Of a DNA stretch of 38,749 nt, positions 6,913 through 16,039 are shown piece after piece; the stretch's first letter is position 1, and each line of letters opens with the position of its first letter. Below the pieces are notes generated by a model that saw only the letters and a list, made by a program, of their open reading frames with translations, ran no database searches and was not told where the DNA came from. A program made the translations under genes and the position numbers. Origin of the DNA: Flavobacteriales bacterium (GTDB lineage: Bacteria > Bacteroidota > Bacteroidia > Flavobacteriales > TMED113); assembly GCA_002718035.1 (NCBI GenBank), contig PBCX01000017.1, positions 1 through 38,749 of the forward strand, written 5' to 3'.

Positions 6913-8766
6913 ATGATCCAATATTTAATTTATTTTTTCCCAATCTTACTTTTTACCCAAAGTGTATTTGTTTTAGAGCTAGATCAAAATATTAGAAAAA
7001 TACCTGAGTTAGGATTAAATGGTAACACCATAAGAGGACCATCCTGGTCTGACACGGTATTTAATGATTCTGTCAAAAGCATGTCACCTCAACTATTAAG
7101 ATACCCGGGGGGGAATGTTTCAAACTATTGGAATTGGGATGAGGGATGGTTTCACCCTCAGTCTTACTTAGATACATTTTTAGAAGACACAATATATACA
7201 ATGCCAAATGGTTGGAATAATTTAAATCAAATTGATATCAAGCCAAATACATTTAATACAGCTTTAAATCAAATTAACTCTGATGGTATTTATGTTTTAA
7301 ATATGATGAGTTCATCTATAGAAAATCATATTGAATATTTACAGAATGCTATGGACTCGGGTTTGACATTTAATTATATTGAGATGGGTAGTGAATTTAA
7401 TCACGAAAATCCTTTTTCAGAAATTAAATTTCCAACTTCTGGAGATTACGCTAGAACAACTAACCTGTGGATTGACTCAATAAGAAATATAATACCAGAT
7501 GTAAATATTGGGGTAGTGGCTGGAAATAGAGGGCCTGATTTTTCAAGAGCTTGGAATTGGAATGATAGTATATGTGAAATAGTAAATGATGCAGATGCTC
7601 TAATATGGCACATCTACTTGTATTTACAGGACAATGATACTACATATACGGATAAACAAATATTAGGATATCCATTTTATAAGGTTCCAAAATATGAGCA
7701 ATGGAGAGGTTTTCAGGACACAACAAGTTTAATACAAGAATATAAAATTTGGGTTACTGAATATAATTTATTTGATAAAACAAGTGATAAAAGATACGCT
7801 AATACTTGGGCTCATGTCTTATTTTTAGCAGGATTGAATGATCAATTATTACAAAATCAATTAGTTGATATTATGATTCAACATAATGTTAGTGGAGTTT
7901 TACCAAATTTCGATGCGTTAGATATTGATAACCTTTTTCGTAAAAGAGCAAGCGGTTATTCATCATTAATTTGGAATAATCAAATGAACGAAATGGATAG
8001 TATTCAAAAAATTATCACTCCTACAACTTTAATAGATACTACAATTTATCTTAATAATAATGGCCTTGTTAACGAAGTAGCTGTCCCGAATATTTTTGGC
8101 TGGAAAATTTATAACTTAAATGAAGAAAGGGCAATTATTGTAAATATATCAAATGACACTATTCCAATTGATGCTTCCAATATATTGCCACAAAGTTCTA
8201 ACTGGGTACAATGGACAACCGATTCTCTATTTACAAAAATAGAGGATGGAACATTATTAAAAAAAGATACTATTTTTAACACTAATATGATTTCCTTACT
8301 ACCTTATTCAATGAATATTGTAAATAGTTTTTGTTATAATGATGTGGATAATGATGGTATTTGTGATTACTTAGAAATAGAAGGGTGTAGTGAAGATTTA
8401 ACAGCCTGTAATTATAATCCATTAGGAACTCAATCATGTATTTACCCTGAAGATATTTATGCTTTAAACTATTTAGATTGTAATGGTCTTTGTCTTAATG
8501 ACAATGACATCAACCCATCTAATTTAAACTTAATGGGTGATGGAATATGTGATGAGGTTGATAATTGTCCTGGTGTCTATAATCCAAATCAGTTAGATTT
8601 TAATCAAGACGGGATTGGGGATGAATGTGATGGATTAGGCTTGGAGATAAATAATTCATCAAGAAAAATTGTACGAAAATTTGATTTGTTAGGAAGAGAT
8701 AATGTAACAAAAGGATTTATGATTTATATTTTTGATGATGGTACCATAGAAAAAATAAATAAATAA
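6913..8766 (+). CDS. Secreted clan GH-A glycoside hydrolase (arabinofuranosidase-like) with TSP3-like region and T9SS tail
   Basis: The 617-residue product has a signal-like N-terminus, then L-R-Y-P-G-G-N (residues 62-68), a phrase typical of GH51/GH79-like (beta/alpha)8 enzymes. The acid/base is probably Glu161 in E-M-G-S-E-F-N and the nucleophile Glu283 in W-V-T-E-Y-N, placed as in clan GH-A. Substrate cannot be read; alpha-arabinofuranoside or glucuronide-type glycans are possible. After residue 475 come calcium-binding Asp-rich segments (D-V-D-N-D-G-I-C-D; D-N-C-P-G-V-Y-N-P-N-Q) and an A-C-N-Y-N-P linker, then F-D-L-L-G-R-D and a DDGT tail for type IX export. Its stop abuts the next ATG. 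Confidence 0.8.
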   Translation: MIQYLIYFFPILLFTQSVFVLELDQNIRKIPELGLNGNTIRGPSWSDTVFNDSVKSMSPQLLRYPGGNVSNYWNWDEGWFHPQSYLDTFLEDTIYTMPNGWNNLNQIDIKPNTFNTALNQINSDGIYVLNMMSSSIENHIEYLQNAMDSGLTFNYIEMGSEFNHENPFSEIKFPTSGDYARTTNLWIDSIRNIIPDVNIGVVAGNRGPDFSRAWNWNDSICEIVNDADALIWHIYLYLQDNDTTYTDKQILGYPFYKVPKYEQWRGFQDTTSLIQEYKIWVTEYNLFDKTSDKRYANTWAHVLFLAGLNDQLLQNQLVDIMIQHNVSGVLPNFDALDIDNLFRKRASGYSSLIWNNQMNEMDSIQKIITPTTLIDTTIYLNNNGLVNEVAVPNIFGWKIYNLNEERAIIVNISNDTIPIDASNILPQSSNWVQWTTDSLFTKIEDGTLLKKDTIFNTNMISLLPYSMNIVNSFCYNDVDNDGICDYLEIEGCSEDLTACNYNPLGTQSCIYPEDIYALNYLDCNGLCLNDNDINPSNLNLMGDGICDEVDNCPGVYNPNQLDFNQDGIGDECDGLGLEINNSSRKIVRKFDLLGRDNVTKGFMIYIFDDGTIEKINK

Positions 8767-9258
8767 ATGGATACATTAAGTCATGCACTTTGGGGAAAAG
8801 GTCTTTTTGGTTACAGGGGAAAGCCTTACTGGAGTATCTTCTTTGGGGTTTTACCCGATTTATTTTCTTTTGGTATTTATTACTTATTAAATTTTCTTTT
8901 TAATTATAAAAATTTGAAGCATGGTAAGCCAGAACTACACGAACTTCCAGATTATATTTTTACACTATATGATGTAACACATAGTTTAGTTATAGCATTA
9001 TTTTTTATTTGTATTGTTTACTTTCTTTTTAACAGAAATTTTGCTTTTGCAATGTTAGCTTGGCCTTTACACATTTTAGTTGACTTTCCATTCCATACGA
9101 TAGATTATTTCCCCACACCAATTTTTTGGCCCATTATAGACTTTAAGTTTGATGGAATACCTTGGTCCAATAAATATGTTTGGTTGTCTAATTTAGCGGG
9201 AATTTTTTTATTGTATTTTTATAGATATAAATCAAGAAAAAAAAATAATATCCAATGA
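8767..9258 (+). CDS. YdjM/DUF457-like membrane metal-dependent hydrolase family protein
   Basis: The 163-residue product starts M-D-T-L-S-H-A-L-W-G and has G-V-L-P-D-L-F-S, Y-D-V-T-H-S-L, and W-P-L-H-I-L-V-D-F-P-F-H, the His/Asp motifs expected in the YdjM/DUF457 family of membrane-bound putative metal hydrolases. About four hydrophobic spans are present. The substrate is unknown; members are linked to DNA-damage-inducible (LexA-regulated) genes in other bacteria. Its ATG immediately follows the stop of the glycoside hydrolase, and its last bases overlap the SOUL gene, so it is co-transcribed with both. Confidence 0.8.
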   Translation: MDTLSHALWGKGLFGYRGKPYWSIFFGVLPDLFSFGIYYLLNFLFNYKNLKHGKPELHELPDYIFTLYDVTHSLVIALFFICIVYFLFNRNFAFAMLAWPLHILVDFPFHTIDYFPTPIFWPIIDFKFDGIPWSNKYVWLSNLAGIFLLYFYRYKSRKKNNIQ

Positions 9259-9833
9259 AAATAAAAAAAAAATATTATTTATTTGTTCCAATATTAATCA
9301 CAATGTTTCTAGTTAATTCCTTCTTTACAACTTCACAAAATCTAGATGAAACTTATATTGTTTTAAGAAAATTTGACAAGGTTGAAATTAGAGAATATAA
9401 ACCTTTGCTCTATGTGGCTTATAGTGATAAGGAAAAAAAAAGTGGTCAAAATTCTTATTTTAGAGTCTTAGCAGACTATATTTTTGGAGCAAATGAAACT
9501 AATGAAAAAATTGCGATGACATCACCGGTAGTGATTAAATTGCATAATGAAAGAGAAATGTTATTTCGAATGCCTAAAAAATATAATAAAAAAAATATAC
9601 CAAAACCAAATAACAAAGATATAGATATCGTTTTTAGTGAAAAAGTTCTAAAAGCTACAATAAGATATTCGGGTTATACAAATGAACAAAAAGAACAACG
9701 AATGATTAAAGAACTTAAAAATATATTATTAGAAAATAATATAAGTCATGATAATAAATTTGAGTTATTAGTTTATGACCCCCCCTATAGACTTATTAAT
9801 AGAAGAAACGAAATTTCTGTAAGAATTAAATAA
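9255..9833 (+). CDS. SOUL-family heme-binding protein
   Basis: The 192-residue product has one N-terminal hydrophobic segment (residues 7-24, signal or anchor) and a clear SOUL domain: K-V-E-I-R-E-Y-K-P, then F-R-V-L-A-D-Y-I-F-G-A-N, the family hallmark K-I-A-M-T-S-P-V, M-P-K-K-Y, and the C-terminal Y-D-P-P-Y-R-x-x-N-R-R-N-E-I. SOUL/HBP proteins bind heme or tetrapyrroles. The N-terminal segment suggests it works in the periplasm or is membrane-tethered. It overlaps the preceding gene by four bases (ATGA). Confidence 0.88.
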   Translation: MKIKKKYYLFVPILITMFLVNSFFTTSQNLDETYIVLRKFDKVEIREYKPLLYVAYSDKEKKSGQNSYFRVLADYIFGANETNEKIAMTSPVVIKLHNEREMLFRMPKKYNKKNIPKPNNKDIDIVFSEKVLKATIRYSGYTNEQKEQRMIKELKNILLENNISHDNKFELLVYDPPYRLINRRNEISVRIK

Positions 9834-9837
9834 AAAT

Positions 9838-9999
9838 TTATTTAGAGCCAACTAGTTTTTTTAGTTTTAATTTCAATTTATCAAGTTTCATTTTTCTCCA
9901 CCAAACTTTATTTTCATCACCTTGGCCAGAGGCTCGATGAATTTTTTTATTTAGTTTATTTATTTTTTTACTTAAGTATGCTTCATCAATTTTTTTCAT
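9838..9999 (-). CDS. Small Lys-rich protein (53 aa)
   Basis: A minus-strand frame of 53 codons begins M-K-K-I-D-E-A-Y-L-S-K-K-I-N-K-L-N-K-K and has a central R-A-S-G-Q-G-D-E-N-K-V-W-W-R-K-M, ending K-K-L-V-G-S-K. It is strongly basic and helix-prone, with a heptad-like spacing of Leu and Ile. The mixed, non-repetitive middle (SGQGDENKVWW) makes chance unlikely. It is convergent with the SOUL gene, five bases apart, and divergent from the nuclease gene at 10063. No family is recognised. Confidence 0.6.
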   Translation of the reverse strand: MKKIDEAYLSKKINKLNKKIHRASGQGDENKVWWRKMKLDKLKLKLKKLVGSK

Positions 10000-10062
10000 A
10001 AACATTAATTATAATTTTAAGACAAATTATTTATTATTTTAGTGATATTATAACGTAAAATT

Positions 10063-11706
10063 ATGAAAAATAGTATCTATTTATACTTTCTATTTATTCC
10101 CATATTTATTCATTGTCAGGAAAATCAAATTATAATAGATGGTAAATTTCAAGATTGGGATGGCGTAGAGTTGATTGAAGATAATATAAATAATAATGAA
10201 TTAGGAGTAAATTTTACATCAGTTTCGATAACAAATGATAATAAATACTTATACATTAAATTTACAACAAACGGTGAAATAGATTTAATGGACTCTGACT
10301 CTAATGGAGAGTCTATTTATAATACAGTTATATATATTGATACTGACAATAATAATAAAACAGGATACGTTCCGAGCTATAACTCCAATATTGGAAGTGA
10401 ATTAGGTGTTTATCTAAATCAGCGTTATGTTTGGTATAACGTACCAGATCCAAATGTTCAAATTTCATTATATGATATTGGTTTTTTTTCTGCCCCTACT
10501 GTAACATCAAATGAATTTGAAATAGCAATTGACTTAGATGCTCAGTATGATGGTGAAAATTTATTTCAAAATCAAGAAATTAAAATTCAATTAAAAGATT
10601 TACTTTCTGATGATGAGATCCCCAACATAAATTCTGAGATTATTTATACTCTTAACACAAATAACTTAAATTATATTGATTTAAATACAGAGAGGGAAAA
10701 CGAATATTTAATAAGACTTTCCGCATATAATGTTTTATATAACGGTTTAGATGATAGTGAAAGATTAGAGCAACTAAAAAATATAATAAAATCAGTTAAC
10801 GCTGATATATATGCTTTTTCAGAATGTTATGAGACATCTTCGGAAACAGTCAAAAATATTTTAGATGAAATTTTACCAATTTCAAATAATCAAGGTTGGC
10901 ATGTAGTTAAAAAAGAGGATGATGATTTAATTACAGCGGCAAAATTCCCAATTATTCAAGACTGGCCAAATGAATTTTATGGAATCAAAAAAATGCACCC
11001 ATGTTTAATTGATTTACCTGATAGTGTTTTCACAAAGGACTTATTAGTTATCAATGCTCATATGAGTTGTTGTGATAATGATAATGATCGTCAAGAACAA
11101 GCAGACGATTTTGTAAATTTTATTTTAGATGCTAAAAGCATGGGAGGTGTTATCGATTTAGCTAATGAAACTCCTTTTGTTTTATGTGGAGATCTGAATT
11201 TAGTAGGACTTTCTCAGCAATTACAAACATTAATATCAGGAGAAATAATTGATACTGAAACGTTTGGCATTGGTGGTGGAATGAATTGGCTTGGTAATGA
11301 TTTAAAAGACAATACATGTATGCATGTAGAAACACCATTTTCATATACTTGGAGAGACATTACACCTTCACCTGGTAGTTACTCTTATGGCAAACTAGAT
11401 TATATTATTTTTTCAGATGATGTTATGAGCTCACAAAAGTCTTTTACTATTGACACAAAATTTATTTCACAACAAAAGTTAAATGAAATGAATTTAGATG
11501 TTAACGATTCTTATGGTTCAGATCACTTAATAACTACAATAGATTTTGATATACCTAAATCTTTAAGTCAAAAAGAAGATAAAAAAATTAATAAAAAATT
11601 AATTAGCAAACTAAATATCGTAGGTCAACATAAAAAAAAAAATAAAGGCATCTTGATTAATATTTACAATGATGGAACCACAGAAAAAAAATATAAGATT
11701 CAATAA
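10063..11706 (+). CDS. Secreted endonuclease/exonuclease/phosphatase-family protein with N-terminal carbohydrate-binding-like domain and T9SS-type tail
   Basis: The 547-residue product has a signal peptide ending H-C-Q, then I-I-I-D-G-K-F-x-D-W-D (residues 23-33), the start of a CBM9-like beta domain. The EEP fold follows: S-A-Y-N-V-L near 219, Glu254 in F-S-E-C, N-A-H at 331-333, G-D-L-N at 376-379, and Y-G-K-L-D-Y-I-I-F-S then S-D-H at 486-488. These are the metal and catalytic residues of DNase I-like enzymes. Substrate (nucleic acid, nucleotide or phospholipid) is not determined. The tail L-N-I-V-G-Q then I-Y-N-D-G-T-T-E-K-K-Y resembles other T9SS cargo here, though Gly-Gln replaces the usual Gly-Arg. 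Confidence 0.8.
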   Translation: MKNSIYLYFLFIPIFIHCQENQIIIDGKFQDWDGVELIEDNINNNELGVNFTSVSITNDNKYLYIKFTTNGEIDLMDSDSNGESIYNTVIYIDTDNNNKTGYVPSYNSNIGSELGVYLNQRYVWYNVPDPNVQISLYDIGFFSAPTVTSNEFEIAIDLDAQYDGENLFQNQEIKIQLKDLLSDDEIPNINSEIIYTLNTNNLNYIDLNTERENEYLIRLSAYNVLYNGLDDSERLEQLKNIIKSVNADIYAFSECYETSSETVKNILDEILPISNNQGWHVVKKEDDDLITAAKFPIIQDWPNEFYGIKKMHPCLIDLPDSVFTKDLLVINAHMSCCDNDNDRQEQADDFVNFILDAKSMGGVIDLANETPFVLCGDLNLVGLSQQLQTLISGEIIDTETFGIGGGMNWLGNDLKDNTCMHVETPFSYTWRDITPSPGSYSYGKLDYIIFSDDVMSSQKSFTIDTKFISQQKLNEMNLDVNDSYGSDHLITTIDFDIPKSLSQKEDKKINKKLISKLNIVGQHKKKNKGILINIYNDGTTEKKYKIQ

Positions 11707-11769
11707 AATATCTATTTAATTTTATCAACATAAATTTACCAATTGGCTTTAAAATTTTATATTTATTCT

Positions 11770-12228
11770 ATGAATTTTGAGCCAAAAAAAATATATAGGA
11801 ATGATCATTTAGAGTTTTATATTTCAGACACTAAAACATCCATAAAAGTCCCATACTTTGAAGATGGTATTTCAGCTGGATTTCCATCTCCGGCAGAAGA
11901 TTTTATGGACTCTAAAATTGACTTAAATACTCTTTTAGTTGATAATCCAGTATCTACTTATTATGTTCGAGTTTTTGGTGACAGTATGAAAGGGGCTGGT
12001 ATTATTAGTGGAGATTTATTAGTAGTTGATAGGTCTTTAGAAATAACTAGTAACTGTATAGTAGTCGCGCATATAGATGGAGAATTCACTGTTAAACGAA
12101 TAAAAAAATCAAAAACTAAAATGTTTTTAAAAGCAGAAAATAAAAATTATAAAGACATCGAAATAAGTGAAGAAATGGACTTTCATTTATTTGGTGTAGT
12201 CACCCATGCAATACATCATCTTTTATGA
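11770..12228 (+). CDS. umuD: UmuD-like translesion polymerase V subunit (S24 peptidase)
   Basis: The 152-residue product starts at ATG 11770, which suits the family better than a TTG 27 bases upstream. It has the self-cleavage site A36-G37 in I-S-A-G-F-P-S-P-A-E-D, the catalytic Ser72 in F-G-D-S-M, and Lys109 in T-V-K-R-I. RecA-stimulated cleavage would yield the active UmuD' form. It is coupled to umuC by an ATGA overlap. No SOS-type operator is apparent upstream to my eye, and flavobacterial LexA sites are poorly known. Confidence 0.9.
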   Translation: MNFEPKKIYRNDHLEFYISDTKTSIKVPYFEDGISAGFPSPAEDFMDSKIDLNTLLVDNPVSTYYVRVFGDSMKGAGIISGDLLVVDRSLEITSNCIVVAHIDGEFTVKRIKKSKTKMFLKAENKNYKDIEISEEMDFHLFGVVTHAIHHLL

Positions 12229-13475
12229 TAGGTTTAGCGGATTGTAATAATTTTTACGCTTCTTGTGAAAGGGTATTTAAACCAAGTTTAAACAACAAAC
12301 CTGTTGTTGTATTATCTAATAATGATGGCTGTATAATTGCGAGAAGTAATGAGTCAAAAAGATTAGGTATAAAAATGGGAGAACCGGTATTTAAAGTAAA
12401 AAATTTAATTAAAGAAAATAATGTCAGAGTTTTCTCTACAAACTTTTCATTATATGGAGATTTATCAAAACGTGTGATGACAACTCTAAAGTCTGAGGTG
12501 AGTTCAGTTGAGGTTTATTCAATAGACGAAGCTTTTTTAGATTTTTCAGATCATCTAAATTTAGACAGACTTATTTATATTAGGAGTAAAGTGAAAAAAT
12601 GGACAGGTATACCGATATCTATTGGGGTAGCTCCTACTAAAACTTTGGCAAAGGTGGCTAATTATTTGGCTAAAAAGCACAAAGAAAAAGGAGTATTTAT
12701 ATTAGATGACGATGATTTAATAAAAAAAGTGTTAAAAGACTTTTCTGTTCAGGATTTATGGGGAGTAGGGAGAAGATATAGTAGAAAATTGAACCAATTA
12801 AACATTCATAATGCCTTACAACTTAGAAATCTTGACACTGATTGGCTAAGAAAAAAATTTTCTATAAATATGGTCAGGTTACAAAAAGAATTGAAAGGTG
12901 AGGTTAGTTATAGTTTTGATTCAAATGATTCAATAAGAAAAAGCATATGTACTTCAAGGTCTTTTGCGAAGGAGGTGAGAGAATTTAACACATTAAAAGA
13001 GTATGTTAGTAATTTTGCAGTTAATTGCGCCTCTAAATTAAGAAAACAAAAAAGTTATTGTTCAAAGCTTTCTTTATTTTTAATGACAAACAGATTTAAA
13101 TCCAATGTTAAACAATACTATCCAAGTATTACTTTAGATTTTTTAACACCAACTAATGATAATCTTGAGATTGTTACCATGGCAAATAAGGCGCTCAAAA
13201 GGATTTATTCTTCAAATTTTATTTATAAAAAAGCAGGAGTTGTTCTTCATAATACAGTTTTAAAAGAAGATATTCAAATGTCTTTATTTGATCAAATAGA
13301 TAGAAAAAAGAGAGCAAAATTAATGTGCTCAATTGATTATTTAAATAATATATTAGGTAAGAATAAGGTTAGAGTTGCTTCACAAGGTTTGAAGGAAAAT
13401 CTAGATTTTAAAAGGAATAACTTATCTCCTTCTTACACAACGAAATACTCAGATATTTTAACAATTAAAATTTGA
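12225..13475 (+). CDS. umuC: UmuC, Y-family translesion DNA polymerase
   Basis: The 416-residue product is a full-length Y-family polymerase. Catalytic carboxylates are Asp6 in L-A-D-C-N-N-F-Y-A-S-C-E-R and Asp101/Glu102 in Y-S-I-D-E-A-F-L-D. V-V-V-L-S-N-N-D-G-C-I-I-A-R-S and G-I-P-I-S-I-G-V-A-P-T-K-T-L-A-K also match, followed by a G-V-G-R-R helix-hairpin region. The C-terminal little-finger part ends with a S-L-F-D-Q clamp-binding-like motif near residue 354. With UmuD' it bypasses DNA lesions, at the cost of fidelity. The length is normal. Confidence 0.93.
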   Translation: MIGLADCNNFYASCERVFKPSLNNKPVVVLSNNDGCIIARSNESKRLGIKMGEPVFKVKNLIKENNVRVFSTNFSLYGDLSKRVMTTLKSEVSSVEVYSIDEAFLDFSDHLNLDRLIYIRSKVKKWTGIPISIGVAPTKTLAKVANYLAKKHKEKGVFILDDDDLIKKVLKDFSVQDLWGVGRRYSRKLNQLNIHNALQLRNLDTDWLRKKFSINMVRLQKELKGEVSYSFDSNDSIRKSICTSRSFAKEVREFNTLKEYVSNFAVNCASKLRKQKSYCSKLSLFLMTNRFKSNVKQYYPSITLDFLTPTNDNLEIVTMANKALKRIYSSNFIYKKAGVVLHNTVLKEDIQMSLFDQIDRKKRAKLMCSIDYLNNILGKNKVRVASQGLKENLDFKRNNLSPSYTTKYSDILTIKI

Positions 13476-13480
13476 AATTT

Positions 13481-14092
13481 ATGAAAAAAGAAATTTGTTA
13501 TGAAATAAAAGATTTGAAAGAAATGGATAGAGTTAAAAGACTTAAGCTTATTAATTCGATATCAGGAATTAAAAGCGCCAATCTTATAGGTACAAAGTCT
13601 CTTGTTGGAGTAACAAATCTTTGCATCATTAGCTCTGTAACACATATAGGTAGTAACCCAGCCTTAATAGGATTTATTTGCAGGCCAAATAATAAAGTTA
13701 AAAGAGATACATTTAATAATATTTTAGAAAACCCATACTTTACTATTAATAGTGTTGAGCAATCCAAAGTAAAAAACGCACACTTGACATCAGGTAAGTA
13801 TCCCAAAGACATATCTGAATTTCAAGAATGTGGTTTTAACGAGTTTTATATAAAAAAATTTCCAGCACCTTTTGTTTTAACAAGCAGAGTAAAAATAGGA
13901 TTAGAATTAGCTCAAAAAGTAGAGTTATTAAATGGAACTTTTTTTCTAATAGGCAAAGTAAAAGTTTTAAATATCCCAATAGATTTTATGGAAAAGCAAA
14001 TCGAAAAAAATGTAGGTGTAGTCGGATTAAATAGTTATTATTCAATAAAAAAAATAGATGATTATGAATATGTTAGAGTTAAAAAGAAGTAG
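13481..14092 (+). CDS. Flavin reductase-like (FMN-binding) protein
   Basis: Starting at ATG 13481 (a TTG three codons earlier is less likely) the 203-residue product shows the FMN-binding split-barrel flavin reductase pattern: S-A-N-L-I-G-T-K, T-N-L-C-I-I-S-S-V-T-H-I-G-S-N-P-A-L-I-G-F-I, R-D-T-F-N-N-I, Y-F-T-I-N-S-V, and A-H-L-T-S-G-K-Y-P. Such proteins reduce or hold FMN, often for a partner oxygenase. It begins five bases after umuC, so it is probably in the same transcript, but no functional link to DNA repair is known. Confidence 0.82.
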   Translation: MKKEICYEIKDLKEMDRVKRLKLINSISGIKSANLIGTKSLVGVTNLCIISSVTHIGSNPALIGFICRPNNKVKRDTFNNILENPYFTINSVEQSKVKNAHLTSGKYPKDISEFQECGFNEFYIKKFPAPFVLTSRVKIGLELAQKVELLNGTFFLIGKVKVLNIPIDFMEKQIEKNVGVVGLNSYYSIKKIDDYEYVRVKKK

Positions 14093-14119
14093 TTCAATAT
14101 AAAATCAAATAATCTAATT

Positions 14120-14127
14120 TATATTTG
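14120..14127 (+). promoter_or_regulatory. Bacteroidota -7 promoter box TATATTTG
   Basis: TATATTTG ends only four bases before the ATG at 14132, so transcription would begin at or next to the start codon. It probably drives the five-gene run that ends at 19930. Confidence 0.55.
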
Positions 14128-14131
14128 TATT

Positions 14132-14677
14132 ATGAAATTTGTTTTTTATTTATTATTTCCTTTTTTTTCCTATAGTCAATTTTTTACAATTGATGATGAT
14201 TATCTTGAAATGTATAACTCATCTAATCAAGGAAATTTTAGTCAAAATACATACTTGAATACAATTGATGACTTGATAATTTCATATGAAATAATTACTG
14301 ATTCATTACCCATTGAATGGGAGTTCCAAAATTGTTTTCCAACGTGTAACCCTATTAACACTTACTCCTTTGGTCCAATTTCCTTCCCTTCGGATTCAAG
14401 CGTTTATTTAAATGGTCATTTTTATCCAAACGGATTTGAGGGAGAAGCTTTATTAGTCATGGAATTAAACGCTAATCATGGGACACAAATAGACACAGTA
14501 TCTTGGAGAGGTGTTGCAATGTCAGAAATAAATATAAATGAACATATTGATTTAAATTCACAAATTAAATTAATTACTAACTTAAATGGTCAAGTCGTTA
14601 AGGATATAAGAAAAGAAAAAGTTTTGATAATTACTTATCAAAATAATCAAAGTAAATTGTTCTACATATTAAGATGA
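14132..14677 (+). CDS. Small secreted protein with a degenerate T9SS-like C-terminal tail
   Basis: The 181-residue product has a signal peptide ending F-S-Y-S-Q, then a beta-rich mature part with two close Cys residues (N-C-F-P-T-C). It ends L-I-T-N-L-N-G-Q-V-V-K-D followed by V-L-I-I-T-Y-Q-N-N-Q-S-K-L-F-Y-I-L, which parallels the usual I-D-x-L-G-R and Y-n-d-G-x-x-E-K-K-y pattern but is weaker. It is probably T9SS cargo. The middle carries no recognised domain. It is the first gene of the run to 19930 and is six bases from the next. Confidence 0.6.
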   Translation: MKFVFYLLFPFFSYSQFFTIDDDYLEMYNSSNQGNFSQNTYLNTIDDLIISYEIITDSLPIEWEFQNCFPTCNPINTYSFGPISFPSDSSVYLNGHFYPNGFEGEALLVMELNANHGTQIDTVSWRGVAMSEININEHIDLNSQIKLITNLNGQVVKDIRKEKVLIITYQNNQSKLFYILR

Positions 14678-14683
14678 TTTCTC

Positions 14684-16039
14684 ATGCTTAAATATATTTA
14701 TCTATTTTTATTTTCCATCACAGTTTTTTCTCAGAATGGTTTTGATTACTCATTTACGAATCCACTAATTATTTCCAATGATTCTGAGCTTGGGTTAAAT
14801 AGACCCAGGATTGTTGTTGATCAAGTTGGTAATCCTATAATTATTTGGACATCATTTTCTGAAAACAAATTATTTGTTTCAAGGAAAACAGAAAATACAT
14901 TTACAGAACCCCAGCTAATTACACCAGAAGGTTTTACGTTTTTTTCTGGTCCAAATTATGGCCCCGAAATACATAGTCATGAAAATAACATTTTGATTTC
15001 TTTGTATAATGTCATTGATGGTTTATATAATCTTTATGTAATTTATTCGCAAAATGGTGGTATTACGTTTTCAAACCCAATAAAAATTGTTGAGGAAAAT
15101 AGTTATATAGAAGGGGCGGGTATACATATTACAGAAAATAATACTCCTGTTTTAACTTATGAAAAACTAACGAATTCAGGAGAAGCTAGTCATTTAATTT
15201 CTTTTGGTCAATTTATAGAAGAATCGCCAGGTTTTATTTTTTCAGATTTTATAATTGTAAATGAATCTACAGAGGGAATTCCATGCGAATGTTGCTTAGG
15301 AGATATTGCATCGAGTAATCAAGATTTAGTATTTACTTATAGAAATAATATTGATAACGTTAGAAATATGTATGCTTGTTATTTTGATAACGAAAACCAA
15401 GTATTTAATGAAGGTTTTTCAATTGATAATTATGACCAATCACTTACAGTTTGCCCTACAGAAGGTCCCAAATCATTAATTTATAATAATCTTTTATTTT
15501 CAACTTTTAAATCTTATGCTTATTCACCTGCTAGGATAGGGCTTACTGTTACAGATTATTCAAATGAAATAGTTCAAAATGATTTTGTAGTTGATTGGCA
15601 ACAAGGTTTTGGAACGCAAAGTCTTCCGGAAATTTCTAAAAATAATTCTCATATTGCTATTGTTTGGAAAGAATTTAGGTATTATAATATTGATGCTTTC
15701 ATTTCAGTTTTTGATATTTCAACAAAAAATAATTTTTCTATTACATCATCATTATCTGTTAGTTCATCGGAGCCAAATTCAACTTCAGCTGAAGATTTTA
15801 CAGCTGTCGATATAATTGGTTTTGATGATGAGTTTCATTTGACATATTTAGATTATAATAATAAGATACTTTATTACCGTAAATTGACTCCTCAAAATAA
15901 TACTCATTTAGAAAATTTTAAATTAAATAGATATAAATTAAAAACAATTGATATTTTGGGTAGAAATCAATTTAAAAGTGGTTTTAATATAGACATTTAT
16001 AATGATGGATCAACTGAAAAAAAATATATAGTAAAATGA
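14684..16039 (+). CDS. Secreted BNR/sialidase-like beta-propeller protein with T9SS tail
   Basis: The 451-residue product has a signal peptide ending V-F-S-Q. Its mature part shows repeated strand-turn units of the kind seen in sialidase-type propellers: R-P-R-I-V-V-D-Q-V-G-N-P-I-I-I-W, G-P-E-I-H-S, Y-S-Q-N-G-G-I-T-F-S-N-P and K-N-N-S-H-I-A-I-V-W-K. S-x-D-G-G-x-T-F is the BNR box; here Asp is Asn. A Cys pair (P-C-E-C-C) is near residue 203. The end, T-I-D-I-L-G-R-N and I-Y-N-D-G-S-T-E-K-K-Y, is a strong example of the tail. A sialidase activity cannot be claimed because catalytic residues are not clear. Confidence 0.72.
   Translation: MLKYIYLFLFSITVFSQNGFDYSFTNPLIISNDSELGLNRPRIVVDQVGNPIIIWTSFSENKLFVSRKTENTFTEPQLITPEGFTFFSGPNYGPEIHSHENNILISLYNVIDGLYNLYVIYSQNGGITFSNPIKIVEENSYIEGAGIHITENNTPVLTYEKLTNSGEASHLISFGQFIEESPGFIFSDFIIVNESTEGIPCECCLGDIASSNQDLVFTYRNNIDNVRNMYACYFDNENQVFNEGFSIDNYDQSLTVCPTEGPKSLIYNNLLFSTFKSYAYSPARIGLTVTDYSNEIVQNDFVVDWQQGFGTQSLPEISKNNSHIAIVWKEFRYYNIDAFISVFDISTKNNFSITSSLSVSSSEPNSTSAEDFTAVDIIGFDDEFHLTYLDYNNKILYYRKLTPQNNTHLENFKLNRYKLKTIDILGRNQFKSGFNIDIYNDGSTEKKYIVK

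Noticed and set aside
11743-11769. TTG start for umuD
   Set aside because: ATG 11770 gives the family's usual length; the extra nine residues add no recognisable sequence.
11700-11769. A LexA/SOS operator before umuD
   Set aside because: No convincing inverted repeat of the kind known in other phyla was found by eye; flavobacterial operators are not well enough known to name one.
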